Below are positions 43,960 to 56,200 of a stretch of DNA of 64,000 nt, in pieces. The notes beneath the pieces are model-generated. The model had not been told where the DNA came from. It saw nothing but the letters and a program-made list of their open reading frames with translations, and made no database searches. The stretch lies in the NCBI RefSeq assembly GCF_042477335.2, contig NC_091246.1, positions 207,885,501 through 207,949,500 on the forward strand, read 5' to 3'. This DNA is from Ovis canadensis (taxonomy: Eukaryota; Chordata; Mammalia; Artiodactyla; Bovidae). Positions within the stretch are counted from its first letter, which is position 1; each line of letters starts with the position of its first letter. The position numbers and the translations under genes were made by a program.

Positions 43960-44919
43960 GCTGGATTTATAAAATTATAACTAAACAGTATTTTTCATTC
44001 GATAGAATGTAGTATGGGATGTGTCTCTGCCTGTTTGTCTGAGAACAGCCAGGACTTCATCTTTTGGGGGCAAGGGCATGCCCGATATTGAAGGAGTCCC
44101 CTCACAGATGTTTTCCTACTTTCAGCATCTCTGCTGAAGGGGCAACCTTCCTGTGAGTTGAAGCGAATAGATTGCAAAGGCAGAATCAGCAGCAGGGTGG
44201 GCGGGGAGTCTGGTAAAGAGCCTCTAAGGGGCTCAGTGGGATGCCTAAAGAGGCTTCCACCTGATATCTTACTAGACACGTCCAGAAAAACCACTTCTTC
44301 CCACGTGAAATGCCTCAGACCTTACACCTCCCTATCACAGGTTCAAGAGCTCCCTTTGTTGGACGCACAACTGAGGGAACGATGAGGTTGTTCAAAGAGA
44401 AAACAAAGGGAGCTCATGGTTGATTGTTGACTGGGTTCATGGGTCAGTCCTAGAGAGCTGATTTTTCTGCTTTGCTTTGTCTTTCACGGTTCATTTCATT
44501 TCATTTTGCAATCAGAAATACATTGCAGCTTCAAGCCACATCCAAGCCATACCGTCCCTCTTATATTAGGGTGCACCAACACTTCCCAAGGCTTATTTAG
44601 GCACTTGTGTGTCTTGCATCCAGATGAAGAATCCATGAATATCATTCTGGCATAATAGCTTCTTTATAATAATGACTTACAAGTAACTTATTACCTTCTC
44701 ACCAGCCAAAAATATGCACTTCTCTAGGGCATATCTACATGACAGTAAGTAAATATGGAAGGAAAGAATTGACTGCTTTACAAGGAAATGTGCACTAATT
44801 TCTCTTCATGCAAACCAACTAGACAAACTGATAGTTCTGCCCTGATTCCTCAATAGGTAAGTTTCTTAGTTGATTAATTCTCATAACAAACAAGACTCTG
44901 ACATACTGACTTGTTGCTC
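43960..44919. other. no recognised gene or repeat
   Basis: Unassigned. Confidence 0.4.
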
Positions 44920-45130
44920 AGTCCTCCAGCTGGAATGAATTTCTTTTCTTTTTCCATAATATGCATCTGCACATCTCTACTAGGTTATGGGTCTTGTGGG
45001 ATAATTACTGAAGTACACAGCTACTCTTTCCTAAGGTAAACTCTTCAGTCTCATCTCATCTTTATGCCTTGCACAGCACTCAGCATGGTACTTTGCTTCT
45101 GGTAAGTTCTTTATAAATATAAACAATATA
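44920..45130 (+). mobile_element. L2-type LINE 3' end
   Basis: 'tcatctcatctttatgcctt', 'gcacagcactcagcatggta' and 'gtaagttctttataaatata' resemble the L2 terminus. Confidence 0.52.
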
Positions 45131-45335
45131 ATGAGAATGTATATTTGCCATGCAAAAGCTAACGAACAAGTAACCAGCACTGTGTTATCCCTCTGAAAGC
45201 ACAGGATCTCCAAAAAGGAGGGATTTATTTAAACATTAGTGAAATGAGAGTTACTAATACCCAGGAAAACCAAATATTTTGCATAGAGGCTATTAATAAG
45301 CTACTTTCAGCTTCAGCTAATATAGGCTCCAGCTT

Positions 45336-45408
45336 AGGAGGCCTGGTGTGCTGCGGGCCATGGGGTCACAAAGAGTCGGACACAATTGAGCAAATGAACT
45401 GAACTGAG
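45336..45408 (+). mobile_element. BovB 3'-terminal fragment
   Basis: 'aggaggcctggtgtgctgcg' through 'aaagagtcggacacaattga' to 'aactgaactgag' is the last ~70 bp of a young-type BovB. Confidence 0.92.
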
Positions 45409-45599
45409 TGCAAAGACAAATACCAGAAATTGCTCAAAATAAAGGCATCAATACTAAGCAATACACAGTTTTTGTAACTATCACTGCAGTGTATTGAGAA
45501 ATACTGACTTATATATAGGCAAGTAAAATATTAAATATAACTTAACTAGCAAGATACTTCTGTTTTAGTAAAAATCATATCTGTTAAGAATGAGGGCTT

Positions 45600-46400
45600 T
45601 AAGCTTATTTTAAAGTTCATAGGTAAGAAAAACAAGCAAGAATAGCAGGAGGAAATCTTTTTAAAAGGATCAATTGTAGGGGAACCATAGTTCAATCAGT
45701 TGTTAAAATATGTTATCAAGCCTCTATAATTAAAATTGTGTGCCACTGGCACAAGAAGAGAGGGGAAAACCAAGGGAAAGGAAAAGAAAATGCAGAAATA
45801 GACTCAATTGCATATGAGATTACAATGTATGAGAAACTTGACATCTTAAATCAGTGAGGGGAAAATGTATGATTTGGTCAATGGTTAGCAAAATGAAAGA
45901 ATTACAAGAAACAATATAAAATTATGCCAACACCAGGATAAAATCCAAATGGATTGGAAACTTAGATGTAAAAAAGTAAAGGGGGTTTCCTGGCAGTCCA
46001 GTGATTAGAACTCAGCCTTCTCACGGCATTGGCCCAAGTTCAATCCCTGGTTGGGGAACCAAGATCCCAAAAGCTATGCTGTGTGGCCAAAATAAATAAA
46101 TAAAAATGGTAAAAAAAAATTTTTTAATATAAAAAAGTAAAGTCATATAATAATTGGAAGAAAACAGCGTGACTGAATTTAAAATCTGGGAATAGGGAAA
46201 ACTTTCCTAACCAGAATTCAAATATCCAAAAGCAGTAGGGGAAATATTGATATATTTGGCAATATATAATAAAAATAGCTCTTAAATGGCAAAGTACACT
46301 ATAAGCAAAATGTGAAGACAAAGGACAAAGTAGGAAAAATTTTGATTTCAAAGGGGTTAATATCCCTACTGCATTTGATAATATAAAGGAATCATTGTCA
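45600..46400 (+). mobile_element. ancient L1 ORF2 fragment, split by a CHR SINE
   Basis: 'aagcctctataattaaaatt', 'gtgtgccactggcacaagaa', 'ccaggataaaatccaaatgg', 'cataagcaaaatg'-like stretches follow the sense strand of old L1 ORF2. No open frame. Confidence 0.6.
45982..46129 (+). mobile_element. CHR-type tRNA-Glu SINE with TSD
   Basis: The head ggggtttcctggcagtccag, then gtgattagaactcagccttc, the B-box region gttcaatccctgg, 'ggggaaccaagatcccaaaa', 'gtgtggccaaaataaataaa' and an A-rich tail match the cetartiodactyl CHR SINE. A perfect 13-bp TSD taaaaaagtaaag lies at 45969-45981 and 46130-46142. Confidence 0.92.
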
Positions 46401-46499
46401 GATCTTTAGGTGTGATCCTGCTCTTGTGGTTATATTTTTGAAAAAATAGTCTTTACTGTTTAGAGATATTTATTCAAATATTTATGGATAAAATTATAG

Positions 46500-49062
46500 G
46501 TTGTCTTAAAGCAAACCATTCAATATCATGGTAATCCAAGTCTGTGCCCTGAACAGTAATGCTGAAGAAGTTGAAGTTGAATGACTCTATGAAGACCTAC
46601 CAGACCTTCTAGAATTGACACCCCAAAAGATGCCCCTTTCATTATGGGGAACTGAAATGCAAAAGTAGGAAGTCAAGAAACACCTGGAGTAACACGCAAA
46701 TTTGGCCTTGGAGTACAGAATGAAGCAGGGCAAAGGCTAACAGAGTTTTGCCAAGAGAACACACTGGTCATAGCAAACACCCTCTTCCAACAACACAAGA
46801 GAAGACTCTACAAATAGACATCACCAGATGGTCAATACTGAAATCAAATTGATTATATTCTTTGCAGCCAAAGATGGAGAAGCTCTATACAATCGGCAAA
46901 AACAAGACCGGGAGCTGACTGTGACTCAGTTCATGAACTCCTTATTGCCAAATTCAGACTTAAATTGAAGAAAGTAGGGAAAACCACTAGAACATTCAGG
47001 TATGACCTAAATCAAATCCCTTACAATTATATAGCGGAAGTGAGAAATAGATTCAAGGGATTTGATCTGATAGAGTGCCTGAAGTGCTCTGGATGGACAG
47101 AGGTTCGTGACATTGTACAGGAGGCAGTGATCAAGACCATCTCCAAGGGAAAGAAATGCAAAAGGCAAATGGTTGTCTGAAGAGGCCTTACAAATAGCTG
47201 TGAATAGAAGAGAAGCGAAAGGCAAAGGAGAAAGGGAAAGATATACCCATTTGAATGCACAGTTCCAAAAAATAGCAAAGAGAGATAAGAAAGCCTTCCT
47301 CAGTGATCAGTGCAAAGAAATAGAGGAAAACAATAGAATAAGAAAGACTAGAGATCTCTTCAAGAAAATTAGAGATACCAAGGGAGGATTTCTTGCAAAG
47401 ATGGGTTCAATAAAGGACAGAAATAGTATGGACCCAACAGAAACAGAAGATATTAAGAAGAGGTGGCAAGAATACACAGAAGAACTAGACAAAAAAGATC
47501 TTCATGACCCAGATAATCATGATGGTGTGATCACTCACCTAGAGCCAGACATCCTGGAATGTGAAGTCAAGTGGGCTTTAGAAAGTATCACTATGAACAA
47601 AGCTAGTGGAGGTGATGGAATTCCAGTTGAGCTATTTCAAATCCTGAAAGATGATGCTGTGAAAGTGCTGCACTCAATATGCCAGCAAATTTGGAAAACT
47701 CAGCAGTGACCACAGAACTGGAAAAGGTCAGTTTTCATTCCAATCCCAAAGAAAGGCAATGCCAAAGAATGCTCAAACTACTGCACAATTGCACTCGTCT
47801 CACACGCTAGTAAAGTAATGCTCAAAATTCTCCAAGCCAGGCTTCAGCAATACATGAACCGTGAACTTCCAGATGTTCAAGCTGATTTTAGAAAAGGCAG
47901 AGGAACCAGAGATCAAATTGCCAACATACGCTGGATCATCAAAAATGCAAGAGAGTTCCAGACAAAACATCTATTTCTGCTTTATTGACTATGCCAAAGC
48001 CTTTGAATGTGTGGATCACAAGAAACTGTAAAATTCTGGAAGAGATGGGAATACCAGACCACCTGACCTGCCTCTTGAGAAACCTGTATGCAGGTCAGGA
48101 AGCAACAGTTAGAACTGGACGTGGAACAACAGACTGGTTCCAAATAGGAAAAGGAGTACGTCAAGGCTGTATGTTGTCACCCTGCTTATTTAACTTATAT
48201 GCAGAGTACATCATGAGAAATGCTGGGCTGGAAGAAGCACAAGCTGGAATCAAGATTTCTGGGAGAAATATCAATAACTTCAGATATGCACCACCCTTAT
48301 GGCAGAAAGTGAAGAGGAACTCAAAAGCCTCTTGATGAAAGTGAAAGAGGAGAGTGGAAAAGTTGGCTTAAAGCTCAACATTCAGAAAACGAAGATCATG
48401 GCATCCGGTCCCATCACTTCATGGCAAATAGATGGGAAAACAGTGGAAACAGTGTCAGACTTTATTTTGGGGGCTCCAAAATCACTGCAGATGGTGATTG
48501 CAGCCATGAAATTAAAAGACGCTTACTCCTTGGAAGAAAAGTTATGACCAACCTAGATAGCATATTCAAAAGCAGAGACATTACTTTGCCAACAAAGGTC
48601 CGTCTAGTCAAGGCTATGGTTTTTCCAGTGGTCATGTATGGATGTGAGAGTTGGACTGTGAAGAAAGCTGAGCACAGAAGAATTGATGCGTTTGAACTGT
48701 GGTGTTGGAGAAGACTCTTGAGAGTCCCTTGGACTGCAAGGAGATCCAACCAGTCCATTCTGAAGGAATTCAGCCCTGGGATTTCTTTGGAAGGACTGAT
48801 GCTGAAGCTGAAGCTCCAATACTTTGGCCACCTCATGTGAAGAGTTGACTCATTGGAAAAGACTCTGATGCTGGGAGGGATTGGGGGCAAGAGGAGAAGG
48901 GGACGACAGAGGATGAGACGGCTGGATGGCATCACCGACTCAATGGACGTGAGTTTGAGTGAACTCCGGGAGTTGGTGATGGACAGGGAGGCCTGGCGTG
49001 CTGCAATTCATGGGGTTGCAAAGAGTCAGACATGACTGAGCAACTGAACTGAACTGAACTGA
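46500..49062 (+). mobile_element. BovB LINE, longest copy (endonuclease part to 3' end)
   Basis: It starts within the APE endonuclease region ('ccattcaatatcatggtaat') and runs through the linker, the full RT and the C-terminal part to (actga)n at 49046-49062. The copy is dead in several ways. The GDWNAK-type endonuclease motif reads G-N-stop (46646-46660), and the SDH motif reads SVH near 46923. A stop interrupts the reading after 47706. A 7-bp deletion between 48290 and 48291 removes the two aspartates of YADD and shifts the frame. Surviving open parts are 47173-47709 (linker and start of RT) and 48421-48840. Its 5' flank is old L1 or unassigned sequence; its 3' end abuts another BovB. Confidence 0.95.
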
Positions 49063-49576
49063 GACAGCATATTAAAAAGCAGAGACATTACTCTGCCAAT
49101 CAAGGTCCAGTTGGTTGCCAGTCAAGGCTATGTTTTTTCCAGTAGTCATGTATGGATGTGAGACTTGGACTACAAAGAAAGCTGAGCACTGAAGAATTGA
49201 TGCTTTTGAACTGTGGTGTTGGAGAAGACTCTTGAGAGTCCCATGGACTGCAAGGAGATCCAACCAATCCATTCTGAAGGAGATCAGCCGTGGGATTTCT
49301 TTGGAAGGACTGATGCTAAAGCTGAAACTCCAATATCTTGGTCACCTAATGTGAAGAACTGACTCACTGGAAAAGACCCTGATGCTGGGAAAGATTGAAG
49401 GTGGAAGGAGAAGGGGACGGTAGAGGATAAGACGGTTGGATGGCACCACTGACTCAATGGACATGAATTTGAATAAACTCCGGGAGTTGGTGATGAGCAG
49501 GGAAGCCTGACATGCTACAGTACACGGGACCTCAAAGAGTCAGACATGACTGAATGGTTGAACTGAACTGAACTGA
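49063..49576 (+). mobile_element. second BovB 3' fragment, head-to-tail with the first
   Basis: Directly after the (actga)n tail of the preceding copy, BovB sequence restarts internally at 'agacagcatattaaaaagca' and runs to a second tail (aactg)n at 49559-49575. It is more diverged, with older-type features such as 'gatgctgggaaagattgaag' and 'gacatgaatttgaataaact'. A 12-bp local insertion sits at about 49107-49120. Confidence 0.94.
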
Positions 49577-49914
49577 ATTTGCTTCAAAATTATCAAGAGA
49601 AAGGAGGAAAGGACAAACAAAATGAGCATGGCCATGAGCTGAAAATTGTTGCTGTTGGATGAAAAGCACATAAAGGCTCATTCTACTACAATCTCTCCTT
49701 TTGCAGACACTTCAAGTTTTTCAAACTTAAAATGTTTTCCAAAAAATATTTATCTAAAGCACAGTTACCTTCAAAAAGCTCTTATTAGAGTCATGCTCAA
49801 TACATGCACGTAAATATGAATAGAATAAGAACACGTTCTCACACATTTGACTTAATAAATCCTTTTCTATTGTATTTTTTTTCCTGTTGTATTTTTAAAA
49901 CAAAGATAATCTTC
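49577..49914. other. no recognised gene or repeat
   Basis: AT-rich; a T-rich spot at 49870-49895. Confidence 0.42.
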
Positions 49915-50498
49915 CATCAATATGGCTGACTAGACGCTTCAAAGGACTCTTTGGCTGTAAAACAACTAAATTCTCTTGAAGGCACACTGAGACATGACCG
50001 GCTTCACAAGAGACAGGGCATGAGTTCAGAAATCTTTTCCCTAAAATCACCTGAGATGAGAAATAGCAGGAACTGGCACAGCTGGAAGGGACAGTATTGC
50101 CTAAGACTGGTTGGCCAATGGCATGGCCCACTGTGCCAACAGCAAAAGGAACTTCAGACACCTTATGTGAGCCCAGACCTCCAAGGAGGCTGAAGAAGTG
50201 AATTGCATCTGGGGAAACACAGCCATGCCCATTTGTTTATTATATTGTCGGGGGCTACTTTTTGCTGCAGGAGTACTTTTCAATAGTTAACAGAGACTGT
50301 TAAGCCCTTACATCTTTGTCATCTGGCCCTTTAAGAGAAAGTTTGCCAAGTTGCTTTAGATTCTTAAAAGTGACACCAATCCCGACTATCATTCCCAGAG
50401 GAGTTTTGGAGGCCTCCACTTTGCCTTGCTCTCAGGAAAAAAGATACAATGTGGGAATCATTATAATTGCCATGCATAAGAATTCTAACTATACATTC
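49915..50498 (+). mobile_element. possible ancient L1 5' end
   Basis: 'tcaatatggctgactagacg' (49917-49936) and 'cttcaaaggactctttggct' resemble the 5' start of old L1 elements, which open with a 'caagatggcygactagaagc'-like phrase. Promoter activity is not implied. No ORF1 follows. Confidence 0.42.
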
Positions 50499-50511
50499 CA
50501 AGACCAAAGAA

Positions 50512-50709
50512 GTGAAGTGAAATGAAAGTCGCTCTGTCGTGTCTGACTCTTTGCAATCCCATGCGCTATACAGTCCGTGGAATTCTCCAGGCCAGAATAC
50601 TGGAGTGGGTAGCCTTTTCCTTCTCCAGAGGATCTTCCCAACCTAGGGATCAAACCCATGTCTCCTGCAGTGCAGACGAATTCTTTACCAGATGAGATTC
50701 AAGGGAAGT
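50512..50709 (-). mobile_element. Bov-tA SINE (reverse) with perfect TSD
   Basis: Plus-strand order: gtgaagtgaaatgaaagtcg, gtcgtgtctgactctttgca, ccagaatactggagtgggta, gatcttcccaacctagggat, cgaattctttaccagatgag. A 13-bp perfect TSD caagaccaaagaa lies at 50499-50511 and 50710-50722. Confidence 0.95.
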
Positions 50710-50722
50710 CAAGACCAAAGAA

Positions 50723-52500
50723 ATGACTAAACAGGTGTGCCAAGGGACCTGCTGTGAGTTGACACTGGCCAGGGCGTCACTGACTACCTAGCCCTACTGT
50801 GCTTCATGCTAATAGGCCATGCTGACACCTCTCCAACAGTCTTGGGACTATTTGAGTACTTCCCTTCCCCAAGTTACCAGAGTAAATGGCCTTGGGTCCC
50901 TGCGGAAAAGCTCCAGGGTAGTGATTCCCATGTGTACTTGTCATGGTATATTTAGTTCTCCCTACTGGGGACCTGGTATTCAGTTTCTAAGTCTGACAAT
51001 CAGTGAAGGTTCAGACATCAAACAAAGGATTATGACTTTTTATTGCTACTACCCTTAGGCTGTTGGTCATTTATCTTTGATTTTTTTTTCTGACAGTATA
51101 AACTAAGTAGCACCCTTGTCAGCTGCCCATCTATTTTGCATCTAAGACTGCCATGTTCTATTACACTTCTCTGTAAGTCTTTTGTAGGATGATCTCCCTC
51201 AGCTGTCCCTTCAACCTAGCCAATCATTACAAAAATTGTGTCCAATTGGACTCTTTTATGACAGTCCTTTGTAAGCTACCCAGGAAGCCTTCTGTTTTCA
51301 TATTTCGCTTTTGAAATTACCTGTTCATCTCTTACTGCATTACATCATCTTTTTCCAGGGCATCAACATTGGGTAGCAATAGCCATCCAATCTCATTGCC
51401 CTTAAGGTAACCATTTCCCCATATACTTCTCAACTGCCTGTTATGTCATACCAGCTAGTGAACTACACCCAACTATTACATCATCCCCAGTTCACCTCTG
51501 ATGAGAATGTTAACCATGGATTGTCACGTTGGGCCAGGGACTATACTGACTTGTCCCACCTCAGTGATGGGGACCTCATTGCCAATAAGTAGGTGCATGG
51601 TCTAGCTTCAAACTCTCATATTATCACCCTTTCTCCAACCACTCTGGATATCACAACTGTCTTGATAGGGTTACCTCTGCAGGAGAAATGGAGGCTATAT
51701 AGAAAAGGAGCAAACCAAGTTAGGAAAATTATAGCTAATGCTCCTATTCTTGGGTGGGTGGCATATTCTCTATTGTTTATTTTACTATTTTATTATCTAT
51801 TTTATTATTGATTATTTTATTATTATAATTAACATACACTTACTTATAATCTTTGGGCATATCTAACAGCAGTGTTTAATGATAAGAAGGCAAAAAATAA
51901 ACCAATTATTGTTTATATTGCATAGCATCTTCTGCTACCATAATTTTAAAAATTATGAAAAAATATTACTGCATTTAAATTTTTTCTTTTAGTCTTCCAG
52001 ATACTTTAAAACAGTATATGTGTTATTTTGTTGTTGTTCAGAGTATACATTGTCAGTGGGAATTAACCAAGCATAACGGTAGTTCATTATCTTTGTCACT
52101 CTTTAATGCAATCTTGATTAATTTTGAATAGAAAAATAACTCAACCTTTAATAATATTGTTTGCTTAGCTTTTAACCAATTAGTGTTTTAAATCTGTTTT
52201 GAGATACAAACAGAAATTAATATGTCTCCATAAGAAGTCATGATTTTAACAGGGTTTCAATGTAACTCTAAATGTAATAAAGGGTAGTTTCCTAGGCTAA
52301 GTTCTAAAATCTGTGTGTACTGATCTTGCTTCACTAAGTTTCACCTTTCCATAAACTTTGTTGCAATATTATTGTAATGATTCTCAATTATTTGCATGAT
52401 GCAATCCTTAAATATTGATAAGATTTTTCATAGATCAAAGTTATAAAACAAAAACCTTGGATGATTATCTTTTGTTTTTTAGGCAGGGGAGTAGGTACTT
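50723..52500. other. no recognised gene or repeat
   Basis: About 1.8 kb unassigned. 51770-51835 is a TTTATTA-rich low-complexity stretch. The middle part (51080-51600) may be an old unrecognised repeat. Confidence 0.38.
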
Positions 52501-52540
52501 GTGTCTATGCTTTGTAAAAATATAAAGTCTGCTGTTCTGT

Positions 52541-52590
52541 GGACAATAAATAGGAAAGAATAGGAAATAGGACAATAAATAGGAAAGAAT
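52541..52590. repeat. 29-bp local duplication
   Basis: ggacaataaataggaaagaa occurs at 52541 and again at 52570, 29 bp later. Confidence 0.92.
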
Positions 52591-54174
52591 GCCGGGAAAG
52601 AAAGAGGGAAGCCACAGAGGACACTTGACCAAAGTCAAAGCAAAAAGCAGTTAAGTGGCTAATTTCAGGCAGTGACAGTGACATGGCAGCGATAATAAAA
52701 AGATCGAAACCAAGAAACCATTTGGACATATACTAGGGAAGTACATGTGATCAATTTGATATAGAGATAAAGGCTAAGGACAAGTCAAAAGTGATTCAAA
52801 GCTTCCATTCAGGTGGGCTGGGTGGAGACGGTGCCATCAACACATAGTAATCAATGAGGAATTGATAGGTTTTGCAAAGAAAAGATTTGCTCGAGTTTTA
52901 GCCATGTTGATTATGAGAAGTCCGCCAGGCCTATAGAGGAAGAGTCAACAGGAATTTTCAAGCAAGGACATTTGCCAAAGGAATACTTTGTAAGATTTGT
53001 TAACTCTCTTAAAAGTTTTTCTCTGCCATTACTTCAGTTATGCCTTTCTTATTTCCCTAGAGGAAACCAGACAGATCTCTTAGATATGTAGGAAGGGAGA
53101 AAAGACAGCTATACAGATAGTCTGAGCTAGAAGCAGCACTAGGCCAATCCTAGTATCATGTACAGGTCCATGGAAGTCTAATGTGGGCTGAATTTTTTCC
53201 ATATTATTTTAAATTTTACTCTTTTTAAAATCATACCACAAACTATTTTCAAAGTTATGAAAAGTACAAGTTTTCACCTTTGCATCATGCAGCTCATGCT
53301 AAAAAAATGAATGATTGTATACAAAAAACCACACAACCCATAATTTCCAGTTGAGCCAATACAGAAATAATCAATATATAACAGCAGACGTACCAACTAT
53401 CAGTATATAGCATTACACCAACCAGTCCTTTTATAAATGGAATATGGAAAGCATTAGCAGCAGGCCAACTCGGGTGTTTTATTGGTTTTTTTTTTTAGTT
53501 GAGTTTAGCTTACCTTTAAATAGATTTGCATTGGGAGAAAGGTAAACGTTTCTCAAAAATAACGCTACTTCATTCAACACAAACCATTAGGAGTGGGAGG
53601 TTTTTCTGTTACTTTATATTTCAGTAACACATTAAAAAAGGTTTCACATTAAGTTATTTCTCTGAAATTTTCATAGTCTAGTGAAGTTTATAAATGTGTC
53701 TTTGTGTTTAATAAAAATGTCACTGAATGCTGTTGCCTCCTCAAAGCTATTCTCACCTCTGGGATTAGGTTCTTGGCGTCTAGTTTCAGGTGAAGTTGTT
53801 TCACTGTGATAGCTATCCCTGCAATTTTGCTATCATGCCACAAGATGGCGATAAAAATACCGTGATCAAACTGTAGAGGCTGGGCCCCAAGGATGCAAGA
53901 TGAGGAGGAAATCAATGGGCATCCTCTCCACCAATGATTTTAACTTTTATAGTCACAACAGTACAAATACATTGTTGTGGGCAAGTTGTAAGTGGGTGAA
54001 TTTTGTCTTCTGAACCTTCAACTTTCCCATTCAAATCCTTACCACCCTAGGTACTTCTTCCATCTCCTGCCCCATCTATCAGCACCTGTCTCTGTTCCTT
54101 CAACAATAACTGTCTAGTTGTTAGGTATAAGATTTTTTTATTTAATAAAATATTATTTCTGCTTTCCTCATATC
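52591..54174. other. no recognised gene or repeat
   Basis: Unassigned; contains the CTCF/YY1-like word at 53838-53850 and a T run at 53488-53496. Confidence 0.4.
53838..53850. promoter_or_regulatory. CTCF-core-like / YY1-like motif
   Basis: ccacaagatggcg matches the CTCF core CCASYAGRKGGCR at all but one position, and contains AAGATGGCG, the reverse complement of a YY1 word (CGCCATCTT). A motif match alone; no evidence of occupancy. Confidence 0.25.
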
Positions 54175-55015
54175 AGTCTGTAAGACAGGTATTATTATTG
54201 CCTTTTCACTGAAGATAACAATGAGGGAAAACTGAGGATCCGTGAAATTAAGTTACTTGCCCAAGATAGCCCAAAGCACTGGAAATTTTATTAAAATTGG
54301 AAATTTTTTTACTGAGGCATAACTGACATATAATATTATATCAGTTTCAGGTATATGATATAATGGCTTGATATTTGTATATACTACAAAATGATCACAA
54401 TAATAAACTTAATTAACATCCATCACCAAACATAGAAAAAAATTTTCTTGTGATGAGAACTTTTAAGATCTACTCTCTTAGCAACTTTTAAATATGCAAT
54501 ATGGTATGATTAACTATAGTCACTATGCTATACACTATATTCCCAGGACCTATTTACTTTATAACTAGAAATTTGTACCTTTTGACCTCTTTTATCCATT
54601 TCACCACTGCCAACTCTCCATCTTTAAGAACCACCAAACTGTTCTCAAAATATACCTATGAGACAGTATTTCTCCCTCTGTCTCATTTCACTTAGCATAA
54701 TACCCTTAAGCTCCATTCATGGTGTGACAAATGACAGGATTTCCTTTCTTTTTATGGCTGAATTACATTCTATTGTGTATATACTGCTTTTTCTTATCCT
54801 TTCATTCATCTGTGGACATTTAGGTTGTTTCCATGTGCTGATTATCAGAAATAATGCTGCAATGAACATGGGGGTGCACATATCTTTCCATTCAAAATTT
54901 AACATTTTCTTTTCTTCAAATAAATATCCAAAAGTGTTATGCTAGGTCATACGATAAGACACTGGAAATTTTAAAGCCAGGTCTAATCCTCAAAATTCAG
55001 CTATCATAATATGCT
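54175..55015 (-). mobile_element. MIR SINE (reverse), split by an L1
   Basis: 'attattgccttttcactgaa', 'gagggaaaactgaggatccg', 'ttaagttacttgcccaagat' before the L1 and 'aaagccaggtctaatcctca' after it form one antisense MIR. The outer coordinates include the L1. Confidence 0.75.
54291..54959 (-). mobile_element. L1 LINE 3' end (reverse) with TSD
   Basis: Antisense L1: 3' UTR ('actgaggcataactgacata', 'atcagtttcaggtatatgat') then the ORF2 end ('tatggctgaattacattcta', 'ggttgtttccatgtgctgat', 'atgctgcaatgaacatgggg'). A perfect 14-bp TSD (cactggaaatttta) lies at 54277-54290 and 54960-54973 and fixes the limits inside a MIR. Confidence 0.92.
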
Positions 55016-55149
55016 GACCTCATATGTTACCTGCTTGGGTTTTCTCAAGGTCTTTAGTTAAGGGAATCCTTTTGAAAAAAAAATCAGATTTTTGGTATGG
55101 AAGAGTTTGAGGGAACTAAGAATTCTCAGAAGATGCAGATTCTCCTATT

Positions 55150-55275
55150 AAACAGACAATATGTTTGCTTACATTATGCAATTCAAAACAATGATCTGGG
55201 GTTCCCATGTGCTAGACACTGAGCTCAGTGTTATAGGAAAAACAACGATAAGTGAAATCAAGTTCTACTTCCGGA
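55150..55275 (-). mobile_element. L2-like fragment (reverse)
   Basis: 'ccatgtgctagacactgagc' and 'tcagtgttataggaaaaaca' resemble the antisense L2 tail. Weak. Confidence 0.4.
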
Positions 55276-55284
55276 GGAGCTCAA

Positions 55285-55478
55285 GTGCTAAGTCGCTTCA
55301 GTCATGTCCAACTCTGTGTGACCCTCTGGGCTGCAGCCTGTCAGGCTCCTCTGTCCATGGGATTCTCCAGGCAAGAACACTGGAGTGTGTTGCCATGCTT
55401 TCCTCCAGGGGATCTTCCTGACTCAGGGACTGAACCCATGTCTCTACCTGCGTTGGCAGGTGGACCCTTTACCACTAT
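55285..55478 (-). mobile_element. Bov-tA SINE (reverse)
   Basis: Plus-strand order: gtgctaagtcgcttcagtca, gtcaggctcctctgtccatg, ggcaagaacactggagtgtg, gggactgaacccatgtctct, ggcaggtggaccctttacca. Confidence 0.93.
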
Positions 55479-55789
55479 TTCTCTCCATTTTTGTCTACCA
55501 AACATCACTGGATGGCATGTTATCCTAACAAGAATTAGGTTTAATGAAAGTAGCAACAACCTGAGTTTTACTAGTTGTAGAGTAATACATAGCACAGGAC
55601 TTCTTAGGACCTATTCCAAATCTTTACATTTAACAAGGATTATAAATCAAGGAATGCCTTGAAGGGCAGAGGAAGAGATGAGTGGAAAGGAGGAACAGTT
55701 TGTAATCTCCCATTTATTTTTAAGACCATTAGAGTTTTACGGATAACTCACATGTTATAGTGGACATTTTTAAAATTTATCTTCATTCC
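55479..55789. other. no recognised gene or repeat
   Basis: Unassigned. Confidence 0.42.
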
Positions 55790-56200
55790 TTCCTTGAAGA
55801 ATCTACCCCTTTCATACATGGTGAGACCCCAATGGAGCTATTAATCACAACACAGCCCTGCCCCTATTGGCCATAAGAATAGGCACATGACTCCTCAAAT
55901 CATCCAATCATGTTCTTCAAGGCACTGTGATAGGTCCAGAGATGTGCCTGTGTTCCAAGTAGAGCCAATCAGAATCCATTGGGGCATTGATACATAGACA
56001 GAAGCAGAAGCTATTTTGTTTACAGTGTGATTTCTAACCACAGACCAAAACTGCCCACAATATGGAAAGAGTATATAAGTGAAATAAAGCCAGGCAGAGA
56101 CAAACAGTGCCAAAACTTGGGGAGAGTAACAGGACCCTGATGACATCATTTGAACTCTTGGATATATTTCTTAAACTTTCAGTCATGTGAAACACACACA
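55790..56200 (+). mobile_element. ancient interspersed repeat, family uncertain
   Basis: 'gagtaacaggaccctgatga', 'catcatttgaactcttggat' and 'ctttcagtcatgtgaaacac' recall an old mammalian repeat resembling the one suspected at 9650-10025. I cannot name it. Confidence 0.3.

Noticed and set aside
47173..47709. 178-codon charged frame as a novel gene
   Set aside because: It is the linker and start of RT of the BovB at 46500-49062, bounded by decay stops.
49046..49575. Regularly repeated (actga)n/(aactg)n tails as a CRISPR-like or satellite array
   Set aside because: They are the 3' simple-repeat tails of BovB; no spacers and only a few units.
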